This document shows, piece after piece, positions 42,137 to 50,323 of a stretch of 64,000 nt of DNA (its first letter is position 1; each line of letters opens with the position of its first letter). The notes under the pieces were generated by a model. The model searched no databases, was not told the DNA's origin, and saw only the letters and a program-made list of their open reading frames with translations. A program made the position numbers and the translations under genes. The stretch is from positions 376,640 through 440,639 of the forward strand of contig NZ_CH724148.1 of NCBI RefSeq assembly GCF_000153225.1. The letters run 5' to 3'. This DNA comes from Polaribacter irgensii 23-P. Lineage in GTDB: Bacteria > Bacteroidota > Bacteroidia > Flavobacteriales > Flavobacteriaceae.

Positions 42137-44716
42137 ATGTCCGTATTACCAAAACTTGCTCGTTTTAATGAAAACGTATTGTCTAAATATCAGATCTACA
42201 ACAGCGTTTTTATGACCCTGCCATTTGACACGATCAACAATACAGGTGTATTATTACCTTTATTTCATGAATTATGTAAAAAAGGATTCCAAGAAGGAAA
42301 AAACCCAACAGAAATCATCACAGCTTTTTTTAACAAGTATCAAGAAAACCCTACAGAAAAAGAAAAAATAGCTTTATTATTTCAATTTATACAATACATC
42401 GAAAGACAGGTTGTTTTGTTTGACGCAATTGAAGACGCTGCTTTTCCTATTGTGAACAACATGGATGGCATCGGCACTCTCAGAAACTCAAAAGAAATTG
42501 CAATTCTAGAAGATAAAAAAGAAGCTTTAAAAGCACATTTAGAAGACTTTAAAGTTCGCGTAGTGTTGACGGCACATCCTACTCAATTTTATCCAGGCAC
42601 CGTTTTAGGAATTATTACAGACCTAGACAAAGCTATTCAAGAAGACGATTTACTGCTAATAAAAAAATTATTGGCACAGCTCGGAAAAACACCTTTTTAC
42701 AAAAAATCAAAACCCTCTCCTTTTGACGAAGCAGTAAGTTTAATATGGTATTTAGAAAATGTTTTTTACCACGCGATAAGTAAGATATATAACTACATCC
42801 AAAATAATATATATGATGGGGAGCCGATGAATAATGAAATTATTGATCTTGGCTTTTGGCCTGGTGGAGATCGAGACGGAAACCCTTTTATAACGACAGA
42901 AATCACGCTAAATGTTGCGGAAAGACTTCGGCAATCAATCTTAAGAAATTATTACAGAGATGTGCGAAGACTAAAAAGGCGTTTTACCTTTGACGGCGTG
43001 CAAGAAATCTTAGCCAGTGTAGAAAAAAGATTGTACAAACATGTGGTTCGAAGTTATGGTAAATTAAATTTCTCTCAAAGTATTCTTTTAGAGGAGCTTA
43101 CCAAAGCGCGAAAAATTATTGCTGGAAAGCACCAATCTTTATTTATAGAAGAATTAGATGATTTTATTAATAAAGTAAAAATTTTCGGTTTTCATTTTGC
43201 CACTTTAGACATTCGACAAGACAGCAGAGTGCACCACCAGGCTTTTACACAAATTGTAAAAGACTTGCAAACGATTGGGGACACTCCTTTTCCAAGGAAC
43301 TATGCTCATTTGTCAGAGCAAGAACAAATTGAAATTTTAGCAGTTGTAAAAGGAAATATCGACCCTAAAACGCTAACAGATGACACCTCTGTTAGTACAA
43401 TAGAATCTATATATGCTTTAAAAGAAATTCAATTAAGAAACGGAGAGCGTGGGGCGAACCGATATATCATAAGCAACAACCAGACTGCATTAAATGTGAT
43501 GGAAACTTTCGCGATGTTGAATCTTTGTGGTTTTAAAAATGAACTTCCAGTAGATGTAATTCCACTTTTTGAAACTGTAGAAGATTTAGAAAATGCAGAA
43601 ACCGTCATGCAAACTTTATACACGAATAGAAGCTATCGCTATCATTTAGAAAAAAGAGAAAATAAGCAAACTATTATGCTCGGATTTTCCGATGGTACTA
43701 AAGATGGGGGTTACTTAATGGCAAACTGGGGAATCTTCAAAGCAAAAGAAGCGCTTACTAAAATTTCAAGAGCTTTTGACATTGAAGTTATTTTCTTTGA
43801 CGGACGTGGGGGACCACCTGCACGTGGTGGTGGAAAGACCCATCAGTTTTATGCCTCTTTAGGACCGACTATTGAAGATAAAGAAATTCAATTAACAGTA
43901 CAAGGCCAAACTATTAGTTCTAATTTTGGTACAAAAAACTCCGCACAATTCAATTTAGAACAATTGTTAAGCTCTGGAATTAAAAACGAAATTTTTACAA
44001 AAGATCAATTAAATGATGAAAACAGAAAAATCATTGAAGATCTGGCTGCAACGAGTTATGAAACGTACGTAGCTTTTAAAAATCATCCGAAGTTCCTGCC
44101 ATATTTGGAAAAAATGAGCACTCTAAAATACTATGCCAAAACGAATATTGGAAGCAGACCCAGTAAACGCTCTAATTCTGCAACCTTAGATTTTTCGGCT
44201 TTAAGAGCCATTCCTTTTGTGGGAAGCTGGAGCCAGTTAAAACAAAATGTTCCTGGCTTTTTTGGTGTGGGAACTGCTCTTAAAAAATATGAAGATGCGA
44301 ACAGATTTGAAGAAGTTATCGCATTTTATAATGCCTCTGACTTTTTTAAAACACTTCTAGAAAACAGCATGATGAGTTTGACTAAGTCTTTCTTTGAATT
44401 AACAGCGTACATGGCGGACGATGCTGAATTTGGCGCATTTTGGAAGCTCATTCATGAAGAGTATAAAACGACTAAAAGGTTGTTATTAAAGATTTCAGGA
44501 CACAAAGAGTTAATGGAAAATTTCCCCGTAGGAAAAGCTTCTATTGAAATTAGAGAACAAATTGTATTGCCTCTTTTAACGATACAACAATTTGCGTTGA
44601 AACAAATTCAAGAACTGCAGAGTACAGAAGGGAATACAGCAGCGATTGAAGTCTATGAGAAAATGGTCATGCGCTCTTTATTTGGAAACATTAATGCGAG
44701 TAGAAACTCTGCTTAA
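42137..44716 (+). CDS. ppc: Phosphoenolpyruvate carboxylase
   Basis: Fixes bicarbonate onto phosphoenolpyruvate to form oxaloacetate, feeding the TCA cycle. The catalytic histidine is in VVLTAHPTQFYPGT near 147. Substrate and magnesium blocks are FWPGGDRDGNPFITTE near 240, FHFATLDIRQDSRVHH near 355 and the glycine-rich loop FFDGRGGPPARGGGKTHQ near 553-570. IGSRPSKR follows near 675. The 859-residue length is normal. A hairpin terminator follows. Confidence 0.96.
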   Translation: MSVLPKLARFNENVLSKYQIYNSVFMTLPFDTINNTGVLLPLFHELCKKGFQEGKNPTEIITAFFNKYQENPTEKEKIALLFQFIQYIERQVVLFDAIEDAAFPIVNNMDGIGTLRNSKEIAILEDKKEALKAHLEDFKVRVVLTAHPTQFYPGTVLGIITDLDKAIQEDDLLLIKKLLAQLGKTPFYKKSKPSPFDEAVSLIWYLENVFYHAISKIYNYIQNNIYDGEPMNNEIIDLGFWPGGDRDGNPFITTEITLNVAERLRQSILRNYYRDVRRLKRRFTFDGVQEILASVEKRLYKHVVRSYGKLNFSQSILLEELTKARKIIAGKHQSLFIEELDDFINKVKIFGFHFATLDIRQDSRVHHQAFTQIVKDLQTIGDTPFPRNYAHLSEQEQIEILAVVKGNIDPKTLTDDTSVSTIESIYALKEIQLRNGERGANRYIISNNQTALNVMETFAMLNLCGFKNELPVDVIPLFETVEDLENAETVMQTLYTNRSYRYHLEKRENKQTIMLGFSDGTKDGGYLMANWGIFKAKEALTKISRAFDIEVIFFDGRGGPPARGGGKTHQFYASLGPTIEDKEIQLTVQGQTISSNFGTKNSAQFNLEQLLSSGIKNEIFTKDQLNDENRKIIEDLAATSYETYVAFKNHPKFLPYLEKMSTLKYYAKTNIGSRPSKRSNSATLDFSALRAIPFVGSWSQLKQNVPGFFGVGTALKKYEDANRFEEVIAFYNASDFFKTLLENSMMSLTKSFFELTAYMADDAEFGAFWKLIHEEYKTTKRLLLKISGHKELMENFPVGKASIEIREQIVLPLLTIQQFALKQIQELQSTEGNTAAIEVYEKMVMRSLFGNINASRNSA

Positions 44717-44740
44717 AAAAAAAAACTACCACACTTTTAA

Positions 44741-44777
44741 ATTATAAATGCAACCACACGCTGGTTGCATTTGTAAT
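44741..44777. terminator. Hairpin after ppc, shared with convergent EamA gene
   Basis: A 16-base inverted repeat with one mismatch (44741-44756 with 44762-44777) and a 5-base loop between convergent genes. The T-run is weak on the plus side. Confidence 0.7.
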
Positions 44778-44794
44778 TAGATCACAAAAAATTT

Positions 44795-45646
44795 CTATTC
44801 ATTTTGAAAATGTAATAGAAAAGCACCCATTAAAATTATAATAATAAAGATTGTATTTTTCCAGGAAAGCTTTTCTTTAAAAAAAAGAGTACTAAATAAA
44901 ATAGTTGTTATAGGCGCGGCTAAAAATAAAAGACTGGAGATAATAGGATTCGTTTGTTTTAGCCCAAGAAAACTGAACAAAATTGCAAAAAACACCACCA
45001 AACTCATTGCAACTATTCTTTTAAAGAAGACTTTTAAATCTGTCTCAAATAAACTCCCTTGGCCATTCTTAAAAGTAAAAAATAAACCAACAAAAAAAAC
45101 AATAGATTCTTGATTTGCAATAATTAATAAAGGAGAAAAATCTGAGTTTAAATTTTTCCAATGTAATATTGCTGAAAAACTATAACTACAAGTCATTACT
45201 AGCAATATCAAATGCTGTTTAAAATTTATTTTTAATTGCGTCTGTTTGTTGGTCAGAATAAAACAAACAAATCCAAAAACAATAACGATAACACCACATA
45301 CAGAAGCAACCATTGGAACTGAGTCAAAGATCGATACATATAAAATTGTAAAAATAACCCCTAATAAATTATAAATCCCCAACCATTGTAGCGATGCTTT
45401 TTTTATTACTGATAACATACAAAACAAACCTAAAACCCCAAATAAAGAGCCGATTGTAATCTTGGTAAAATCTGATATAGAAATCGTTTCTATTGTAAAA
45501 AAAACTAATAAAATGCCCAAAGATATCGTACTTGTAAAAAAAGCACGGTAAGCAACTAAGAAAGGAATAGAAATCGCTTTTAAATTTTTTTTCCACAAAA
45601 CATTGTTATAGGAGAATAGTAAAACCGATAATAGAATAAAGACCAT
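44795..45646 (-). CDS. EamA/DMT-family transporter
   Basis: 283-residue integral membrane protein with about ten hydrophobic helices arranged as two five-helix repeats (VLLFSYNNVLWKKNLKAISI near the start, ILHWKNLNSDFSPLL near the middle of the second half). This is the drug/metabolite transporter pattern. The substrate is unknown. It lies 10 bases after the 425-residue unknown gene on the same strand, so the two are probably co-transcribed. Confidence 0.85.
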   Translation of the reverse strand: MVFILLSVLLFSYNNVLWKKNLKAISIPFLVAYRAFFTSTISLGILLVFFTIETISISDFTKITIGSLFGVLGLFCMLSVIKKASLQWLGIYNLLGVIFTILYVSIFDSVPMVASVCGVIVIVFGFVCFILTNKQTQLKINFKQHLILLVMTCSYSFSAILHWKNLNSDFSPLLIIANQESIVFFVGLFFTFKNGQGSLFETDLKVFFKRIVAMSLVVFFAILFSFLGLKQTNPIISSLLFLAAPITTILFSTLFFKEKLSWKNTIFIIIILMGAFLLHFQNE

Positions 45647-45656
45647 ACTCCTAAAT

Positions 45657-46934
45657 TTATTTTAAAATATATTTTTCTGAGGCTGCTAGAAATTTTACAA
45701 ATCCAGTTTTGGAGACCAATTGCGTTACCATAAAGAAAGCCATAGCATTTACTGTTGTCTCCTTTTCAGCGTGACTTATTTTCATTTTTGTTAAATAATA
45801 AAAGAGTGATATATAATCGTAATAGCTCAATTCAACCTCCGCTAAAGCAACTAGTTCTAAATTTATTTTTGCTGTTTTGAATGCTTTTTTGTGCCAATTA
45901 ATGGTTGCTAAAGCTACTAAGTACATGGAATTTGTTGTTTTTGAACTCCAATTAGCAGATTCAAAAATCTCCTCGTAATACTTCTCGGATAGGGCAGATA
46001 GTATCTCATACTCTTCCTTTATCATTAAAGCAGGCAAAACTTCTTCAACAAAAAGATGCACTTTTATTTTTTTACATTCTTTGAATACTGCATTTTTTAA
46101 AGCATTATCCACAAAATTTGAAGCCATAATTTTGTAAGCAAAATACCGGCCTTTCAATACTGGCGATAATTTATTAAATTTTTCAGGGAATTCTATTTCA
46201 TGCCCCCCAAAAGACTCCAGCGAATAAAATTGCTGATAAAATCGCATTAGTCCAACAAATAATAAATCCGAAGTACACTTCGAGTTTTCTTCTACAAGTG
46301 CAAGCACCTCTAAATAAATCCCATTTAAATGAGAATAATCAATGTACAAGAAGGGTACTGCAATTCTAAAGCTTTCATACGGCATTAAACCCTTGTAAAT
46401 AGCATATACTTCAGAGGGGTCTACTCCGTAAAAACTATGTGTAACAATCGTTGCGAACTTTAGCAAATCACTATCCATTCGATCTTTTAAATCTATTCTT
46501 TTAAAAAAATCATGCAATACGCCTAGCTTATTTATCTGAATTAAATTCGCAACAAAGTATGCGACATACACAATGTTCTGGTGCTGCTCTAAACCTTGCT
46601 TTAAAGTGGTTAAATCCTCTTTATTGAGATTCTTTTTCTGCTGAATTAAAAGGAGTTTTTGTTGAAAATACCAAGTATCAAAATTTAATTTATTACTGAG
46701 ATAACTCGCATAAGATCGAAACTCTAAATAGCCTGCAAGTGTATTTAAAGTAGCCAATGTAGGTTTGGTCTTTTGTAAAAAACCAAACAAGCGACGCAAT
46801 GTATTAAATCCTATTTTTAAATCCTTAAAAGACTCTATCTCCTCCTTTAAACATTTAACATCTCTTATGTTCGTAATGGCGATGTTAGATTTTTTTTGAA
46901 CATCCAATAAAATTTGTGCGTAATCAGTTCCCAT
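45657..46934 (-). CDS. 425-residue helical protein with possible N-terminal regulator module
   Basis: Soluble, almost wholly helical protein without signal peptide. Residues about 20-80 (GFNTLRRLFGFLQKTKPTLA, then LNTLAGYLEFRSYASYLS) match a short motif I know from the start of several Bacteroidota proteins of unknown role; its helix layout resembles a DNA-binding or death-fold-like module. The remainder looks like degenerate TPR-type helical repeats. It is the first gene of a two-gene unit with the EamA transporter. No function is assigned; a sensor or regulator of the transporter is a guess. Confidence 0.6.
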   Translation of the reverse strand: MGTDYAQILLDVQKKSNIAITNIRDVKCLKEEIESFKDLKIGFNTLRRLFGFLQKTKPTLATLNTLAGYLEFRSYASYLSNKLNFDTWYFQQKLLLIQQKKNLNKEDLTTLKQGLEQHQNIVYVAYFVANLIQINKLGVLHDFFKRIDLKDRMDSDLLKFATIVTHSFYGVDPSEVYAIYKGLMPYESFRIAVPFLYIDYSHLNGIYLEVLALVEENSKCTSDLLFVGLMRFYQQFYSLESFGGHEIEFPEKFNKLSPVLKGRYFAYKIMASNFVDNALKNAVFKECKKIKVHLFVEEVLPALMIKEEYEILSALSEKYYEEIFESANWSSKTTNSMYLVALATINWHKKAFKTAKINLELVALAEVELSYYDYISLFYYLTKMKISHAEKETTVNAMAFFMVTQLVSKTGFVKFLAASEKYILK

Positions 46935-46993
46935 ACAATTGATTAAATAGTCTTGCTGGTCTAGACTTGGGCTAAACTTAATAAATAATAATC

Positions 46994-47032
46994 AGTTTTT
47001 TGGTAAAAAGGATTGCTTTTTACCAAAAAACT
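46994..47032. repeat. Perfect 17-base inverted repeat between divergent genes
   Basis: AGTTTTTTGGTAAAAAG (46994-47010) and its exact reverse complement (47016-47032) with loop GATTG. It looks like a terminator, yet both flanking genes point away from it, and no gene lies in the 253-base gap. Confidence 0.85.
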
Positions 47033-47169
47033 AGATATCGCATTGAAAGGCTTTCAAATGATTGTGATAAGTGCTCTAAACCTTATTCATTCTTTAGTAC
47101 TTGAGATACGTAAATAGCAAGAAAAACAGCAACAGAAACTCGTTAAAAAAACATTCCTTTTCTTTTCTC

Positions 47170-47177
47170 TATCTTTA
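47170..47177 (+). promoter_or_regulatory. TATCTTTA promoter box for comM
   Basis: Near match to TAnnTTTG, ending 10 bases before the ATG at 47188. Confidence 0.45.
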
Positions 47178-47187
47178 AGTAAAAAAT

Positions 47188-48723
47188 ATGCTTGTAAAAG
47201 TTTATGGCGCTGCCGTTTTTGGCATTGAAGCCACCACCATTGCCGTAGAAGTAAATATTGATGCTGGAATTGGGTATCACCTCGTGGGCCTTCCAGACAA
47301 TGCAGTGCGGGAAAGCTCCTATCGAATTTCTGCTGCACTCAAAAATAATAACTACAAACTGCCCGGAAAAAAAATCATTATTAACATGGCACCTGCAGAC
47401 ATTCGTAAAGAAGGTGCAGCCTATGATTTAACATTAGCAGTTGGTATTCTTGCAGCCTCCAATCAAATAAAGTCAAGTGCCATTGCCGCTTATATGATGA
47501 TGGGAGAACTTTCCTTAGACGGCAGTTTACAGTCGATACGCGGGGCGTTGCCCATTGCTTTAAAAGCGAAAGAAGACGGATTTAAATATTTAATCCTTCC
47601 AAAAGAAAATGCCAAAGAAGCAGCAATTGTTAGTGATCTAGAAATATTAGGTGCTGAAAACATACTTGAGGTAATACAACATTTTAATGATCAGAAGAAA
47701 ATACTTCCGACTCAAGTAGACAGCAAAGCTGAGTTTTACAAAAATATCGATTTTCCTGAATTTGACTTTTCGGATGTAAAAGGGCAAGAATCTATAAAGC
47801 GCTGTATGGAAATAGCAGCTGCTGGAGGACACAACATTATTCTAATTGGTCCTCCAGGATCTGGGAAAACCATGTTGGCAAAAAGACTGCCCTCTATACT
47901 ACCTCCGATGACCTTGGAAGAAGCGCTAGAAACCACAAAAATTCATTCCGTTGTAGGCAATACTAAAAATGAAGGACTGCTGTACCAACGCCCTTTTAGA
48001 AGTCCCCACCACACCATCTCAAATGTTGCTCTTGTTGGTGGAGGACAGTATCCTCGTCCTGGAGAAATTTCGTTATCTCACAACGGCGTTTTATTTTTGG
48101 ATGAGCTACCAGAATTTAAAAGGGATGTTTTAGAAGTATTACGGCAACCTTTAGAGGATCGAGAAATTACCATCTCTCGCGCAAAATTTACAGTGCGATA
48201 TCCGTGTAGCTTTATGCTCGTGGCAAGTATGAACCCAAGTCCAAGCGGCTTTTTTAATGATCCCAATGCTCCCAGAACTTCCTCTCCGCAAGAAATGCAG
48301 CGGTATTTAAGTAAGATCTCTGGGCCATTATTAGACCGAATAGACCTGCATATCGAAGTAACCCCGGTTCCTTTTGAAAAGTTATCCGAAGAAATAAAAG
48401 GAGCGTCTAGTGCTGCAATCCGCAAAAGAGTAACCGCTGCAAGAGAATTACAGTCCTCACGCTTTAAAGCTTTTAAAAATGTGCACTACAATGCACAGAT
48501 GAATGTAAAACAACTTGGAGAATTCTGTATGCTCTCTAACGAGAGCAAAACACTATTAAAAACGGCCATGGAAAAACTAAGTCTTTCTGCAAGGGCTTAT
48601 GATCGGATTTTAAAAGTATCACGAACCATTGCTGATTTAGCGATTGCTACCGAAATTTCTCCAGACCACATCGCAGAAGCCATACAATATCGCAGTTTAG
48701 ATAGAGAAGGCTGGTTGGGCTAA
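47188..48723 (+). CDS. comM: ComM/YifB-family Mg-chelatase-like AAA+ ATPase
   Basis: 511-residue cytosolic ATPase. The N-terminal ChlI-like domain (LVKVYGAAVFGIEATTIAVE, VGLPDNAVRESSYRI) spans about 1-170. The AAA+ core has Walker A GPPGSGKTMLAKRLPSILPP (220-239) and Walker B GVLFLDELPEF near 300, followed by the family-typical MNPSPSGFF. A C-terminal Mg-chelatase domain ends the protein. In naturally competent bacteria ComM is a branch-migration helicase for integrating taken-up DNA; competence here is not shown. Confidence 0.93.
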   Translation: MLVKVYGAAVFGIEATTIAVEVNIDAGIGYHLVGLPDNAVRESSYRISAALKNNNYKLPGKKIIINMAPADIRKEGAAYDLTLAVGILAASNQIKSSAIAAYMMMGELSLDGSLQSIRGALPIALKAKEDGFKYLILPKENAKEAAIVSDLEILGAENILEVIQHFNDQKKILPTQVDSKAEFYKNIDFPEFDFSDVKGQESIKRCMEIAAAGGHNIILIGPPGSGKTMLAKRLPSILPPMTLEEALETTKIHSVVGNTKNEGLLYQRPFRSPHHTISNVALVGGGQYPRPGEISLSHNGVLFLDELPEFKRDVLEVLRQPLEDREITISRAKFTVRYPCSFMLVASMNPSPSGFFNDPNAPRTSSPQEMQRYLSKISGPLLDRIDLHIEVTPVPFEKLSEEIKGASSAAIRKRVTAARELQSSRFKAFKNVHYNAQMNVKQLGEFCMLSNESKTLLKTAMEKLSLSARAYDRILKVSRTIADLAIATEISPDHIAEAIQYRSLDREGWLG

Positions 48724-48766
48724 GCAAACTGCAATCTGACAAATAATAGCACCGTACGCGCTATTT

Positions 48767-48952
48767 TCATAAAAGATAAACCCGTGAATAGTTTTGATGT
48801 TTCAAGCATTTAATCCAACTCAAATCGACTAAATTGGGTGCTAACAGTACTCTTCCATTCATGCTAGACCTTCTAATCTGTAAAGCTGAAGCTGCCAAAC
48901 CATGCACACAAATTAAGCCACCATTAGGATTTGGATTGCTAAAAGTATTTGA
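48767..48952 (-). pseudogene. Possible relic of a T9SS type A C-terminal sorting domain
   Basis: On the minus strand, right after the esterase stop but one frame away, 61 open codons read NTFSNPNPNGGLICVHGLAA, then ALQIRRSSMNGRVLL and NLVDLSW. The spacing of NPNPNGG, a beta strand, a (D/S)xxGR strand and a VDLS strand is that of a type IX secretion sorting domain. There is no start codon and the last strand is disturbed. Neither the esterase (a lipoprotein) nor the comM gene should own it, so it may be the tail of a lost gene or of an older, longer esterase. Confidence 0.45.
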
Positions 48953-48969
48953 TTGCTAAAAAAATAATT

Positions 48970-50259
48970 TTAATGAACCCGCAAGCTGGCTTCCAGATAC
49001 TGGAAAGCATCATTTGCCATCAGAGCTTCATCATGGCCAATATTAGAAACTTCTTGTAACTCCCAATTAAATGAATCTGCTCTGTTTTGAGCTTGTGTTT
49101 TACTCGTATTAAAATAGTAGCGTCCGCGTTCCAAGCGATGTATTCCTTGCTGTGAGTCTACCACTGTATTTCTTCGAACTCCTCCGTCTGGATTGGTATC
49201 GTTTAAACCTAAGTGAACAATTATTTTTTTAGAAAATACTTTTTTTATATTTTCATCCGGCAGTTGACCATTTAAAATTCCATATGGAAAGCTCACTGTG
49301 TTTTCTGGCACCGTATACCAACCTGAGTTAGAGCAAACAGCAACATCTAATTTGCTGTTCGGCAAATACGTCGCAAACCGATGCAAGAACTGTGCACCTG
49401 CAGAATGGCCCCATGCACTGTATTTTTCTTGACTCCCTGAAACGGCCACTTTTACGGCTTCGAATATTGGATCTAAACTAGAGAACGTCCATTCCTCTGA
49501 ACTATTAAAAGAAGTGGTACTCGGGTTGTCTCCATCATCAAAAATATTAGCCATTAAATAATCATCACCTAAACCAGGATAATTTATCTCTGAAAACTCT
49601 GGTGCAATTACCATAAACCCCTTTTCATTCGCCAACTGTATCCAGTAGTTCCGCTGTGCACTCGCATTTCTACCTGCACCGTGAAATGCCATTAATATCG
49701 GCATCTTTTTAAGATCTCCCGCAGGAATGTGATAGAATACCTTTATCGGCGCCAAATTTAGTGGTGCTTTTGGAGAAAAATCAAATGATCCCGTTGTATT
49801 TGCATTTATAACGAGACCTCCACCAGAATTACTTTGAGTTTTTGTTATAAAGGAAACCAACAACTCATTATTAAAAAAACTCCCATTTACACCTAAATCT
49901 CCTGCTAATATCTTTAAGTTGTAGGCTGTACTTGTCGCCATTTGCTCTAATGTTACGGTGACACGTGAAGAAACATTTGTATATGAAATGGTATAGTCTA
50001 GCGCTTCAGATTCTTTTGTTACAGAAAATAATGCTTCGAATTTAGCCGGAATAATTTCTGATGAGAATGCAATCTCTATTACTGAATTTATTGGGATTTT
50101 TACAGATCCCATTTCCAAAGGCGCACCATTTGCCTTGATGGATAAAATTGTTAATGGTATTGAATCATTATCAGCATCACTACAGCCAACCAGAAAAGGC
50201 AGGCACAGCACAATCGCAAACACAGTACTCTTTTTTAAAATTTCTCTAATTGTAATCAT
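48970..50259 (-). CDS. Serine-esterase lipoprotein with Ig-like domain (PHB-depolymerase-like)
   Basis: 429-residue lipoprotein, last gene of the SusC/D locus. The signal sequence ends LPFLVGC with C26. Residues about 35-140 form a Big_5-like Ig domain (IEIAFSSEIIPAKFEALFSV, MATSTAYNLKILAG). The alpha/beta hydrolase part begins near 155 and shows a full triad: S286 in WGHSAGAQF, D354 in GLNDTNPDGG, H409 in NIGHDEA. This group includes polyhydroxybutyrate depolymerase-like and feruloyl or acetyl esterases. It is probably on the cell surface and cleaves an ester in the imported substrate. Confidence 0.85.
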   Translation of the reverse strand: MITIREILKKSTVFAIVLCLPFLVGCSDADNDSIPLTILSIKANGAPLEMGSVKIPINSVIEIAFSSEIIPAKFEALFSVTKESEALDYTISYTNVSSRVTVTLEQMATSTAYNLKILAGDLGVNGSFFNNELLVSFITKTQSNSGGGLVINANTTGSFDFSPKAPLNLAPIKVFYHIPAGDLKKMPILMAFHGAGRNASAQRNYWIQLANEKGFMVIAPEFSEINYPGLGDDYLMANIFDDGDNPSTTSFNSSEEWTFSSLDPIFEAVKVAVSGSQEKYSAWGHSAGAQFLHRFATYLPNSKLDVAVCSNSGWYTVPENTVSFPYGILNGQLPDENIKKVFSKKIIVHLGLNDTNPDGGVRRNTVVDSQQGIHRLERGRYYFNTSKTQAQNRADSFNWELQEVSNIGHDEALMANDAFQYLEASLRVH

Positions 50260-50323
50260 ATCTTATTTTATTAAAAAAACGGAATTTATATTTTGTTTAA
50301 ACTTCTTAAAGGGAATATCTGTT

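Noticed and set aside
48745..48764. AATAGC/GCTATT inverted repeat after comM as a terminator
   Set aside because: Only six base pairs with a weak T-run; too little to call.
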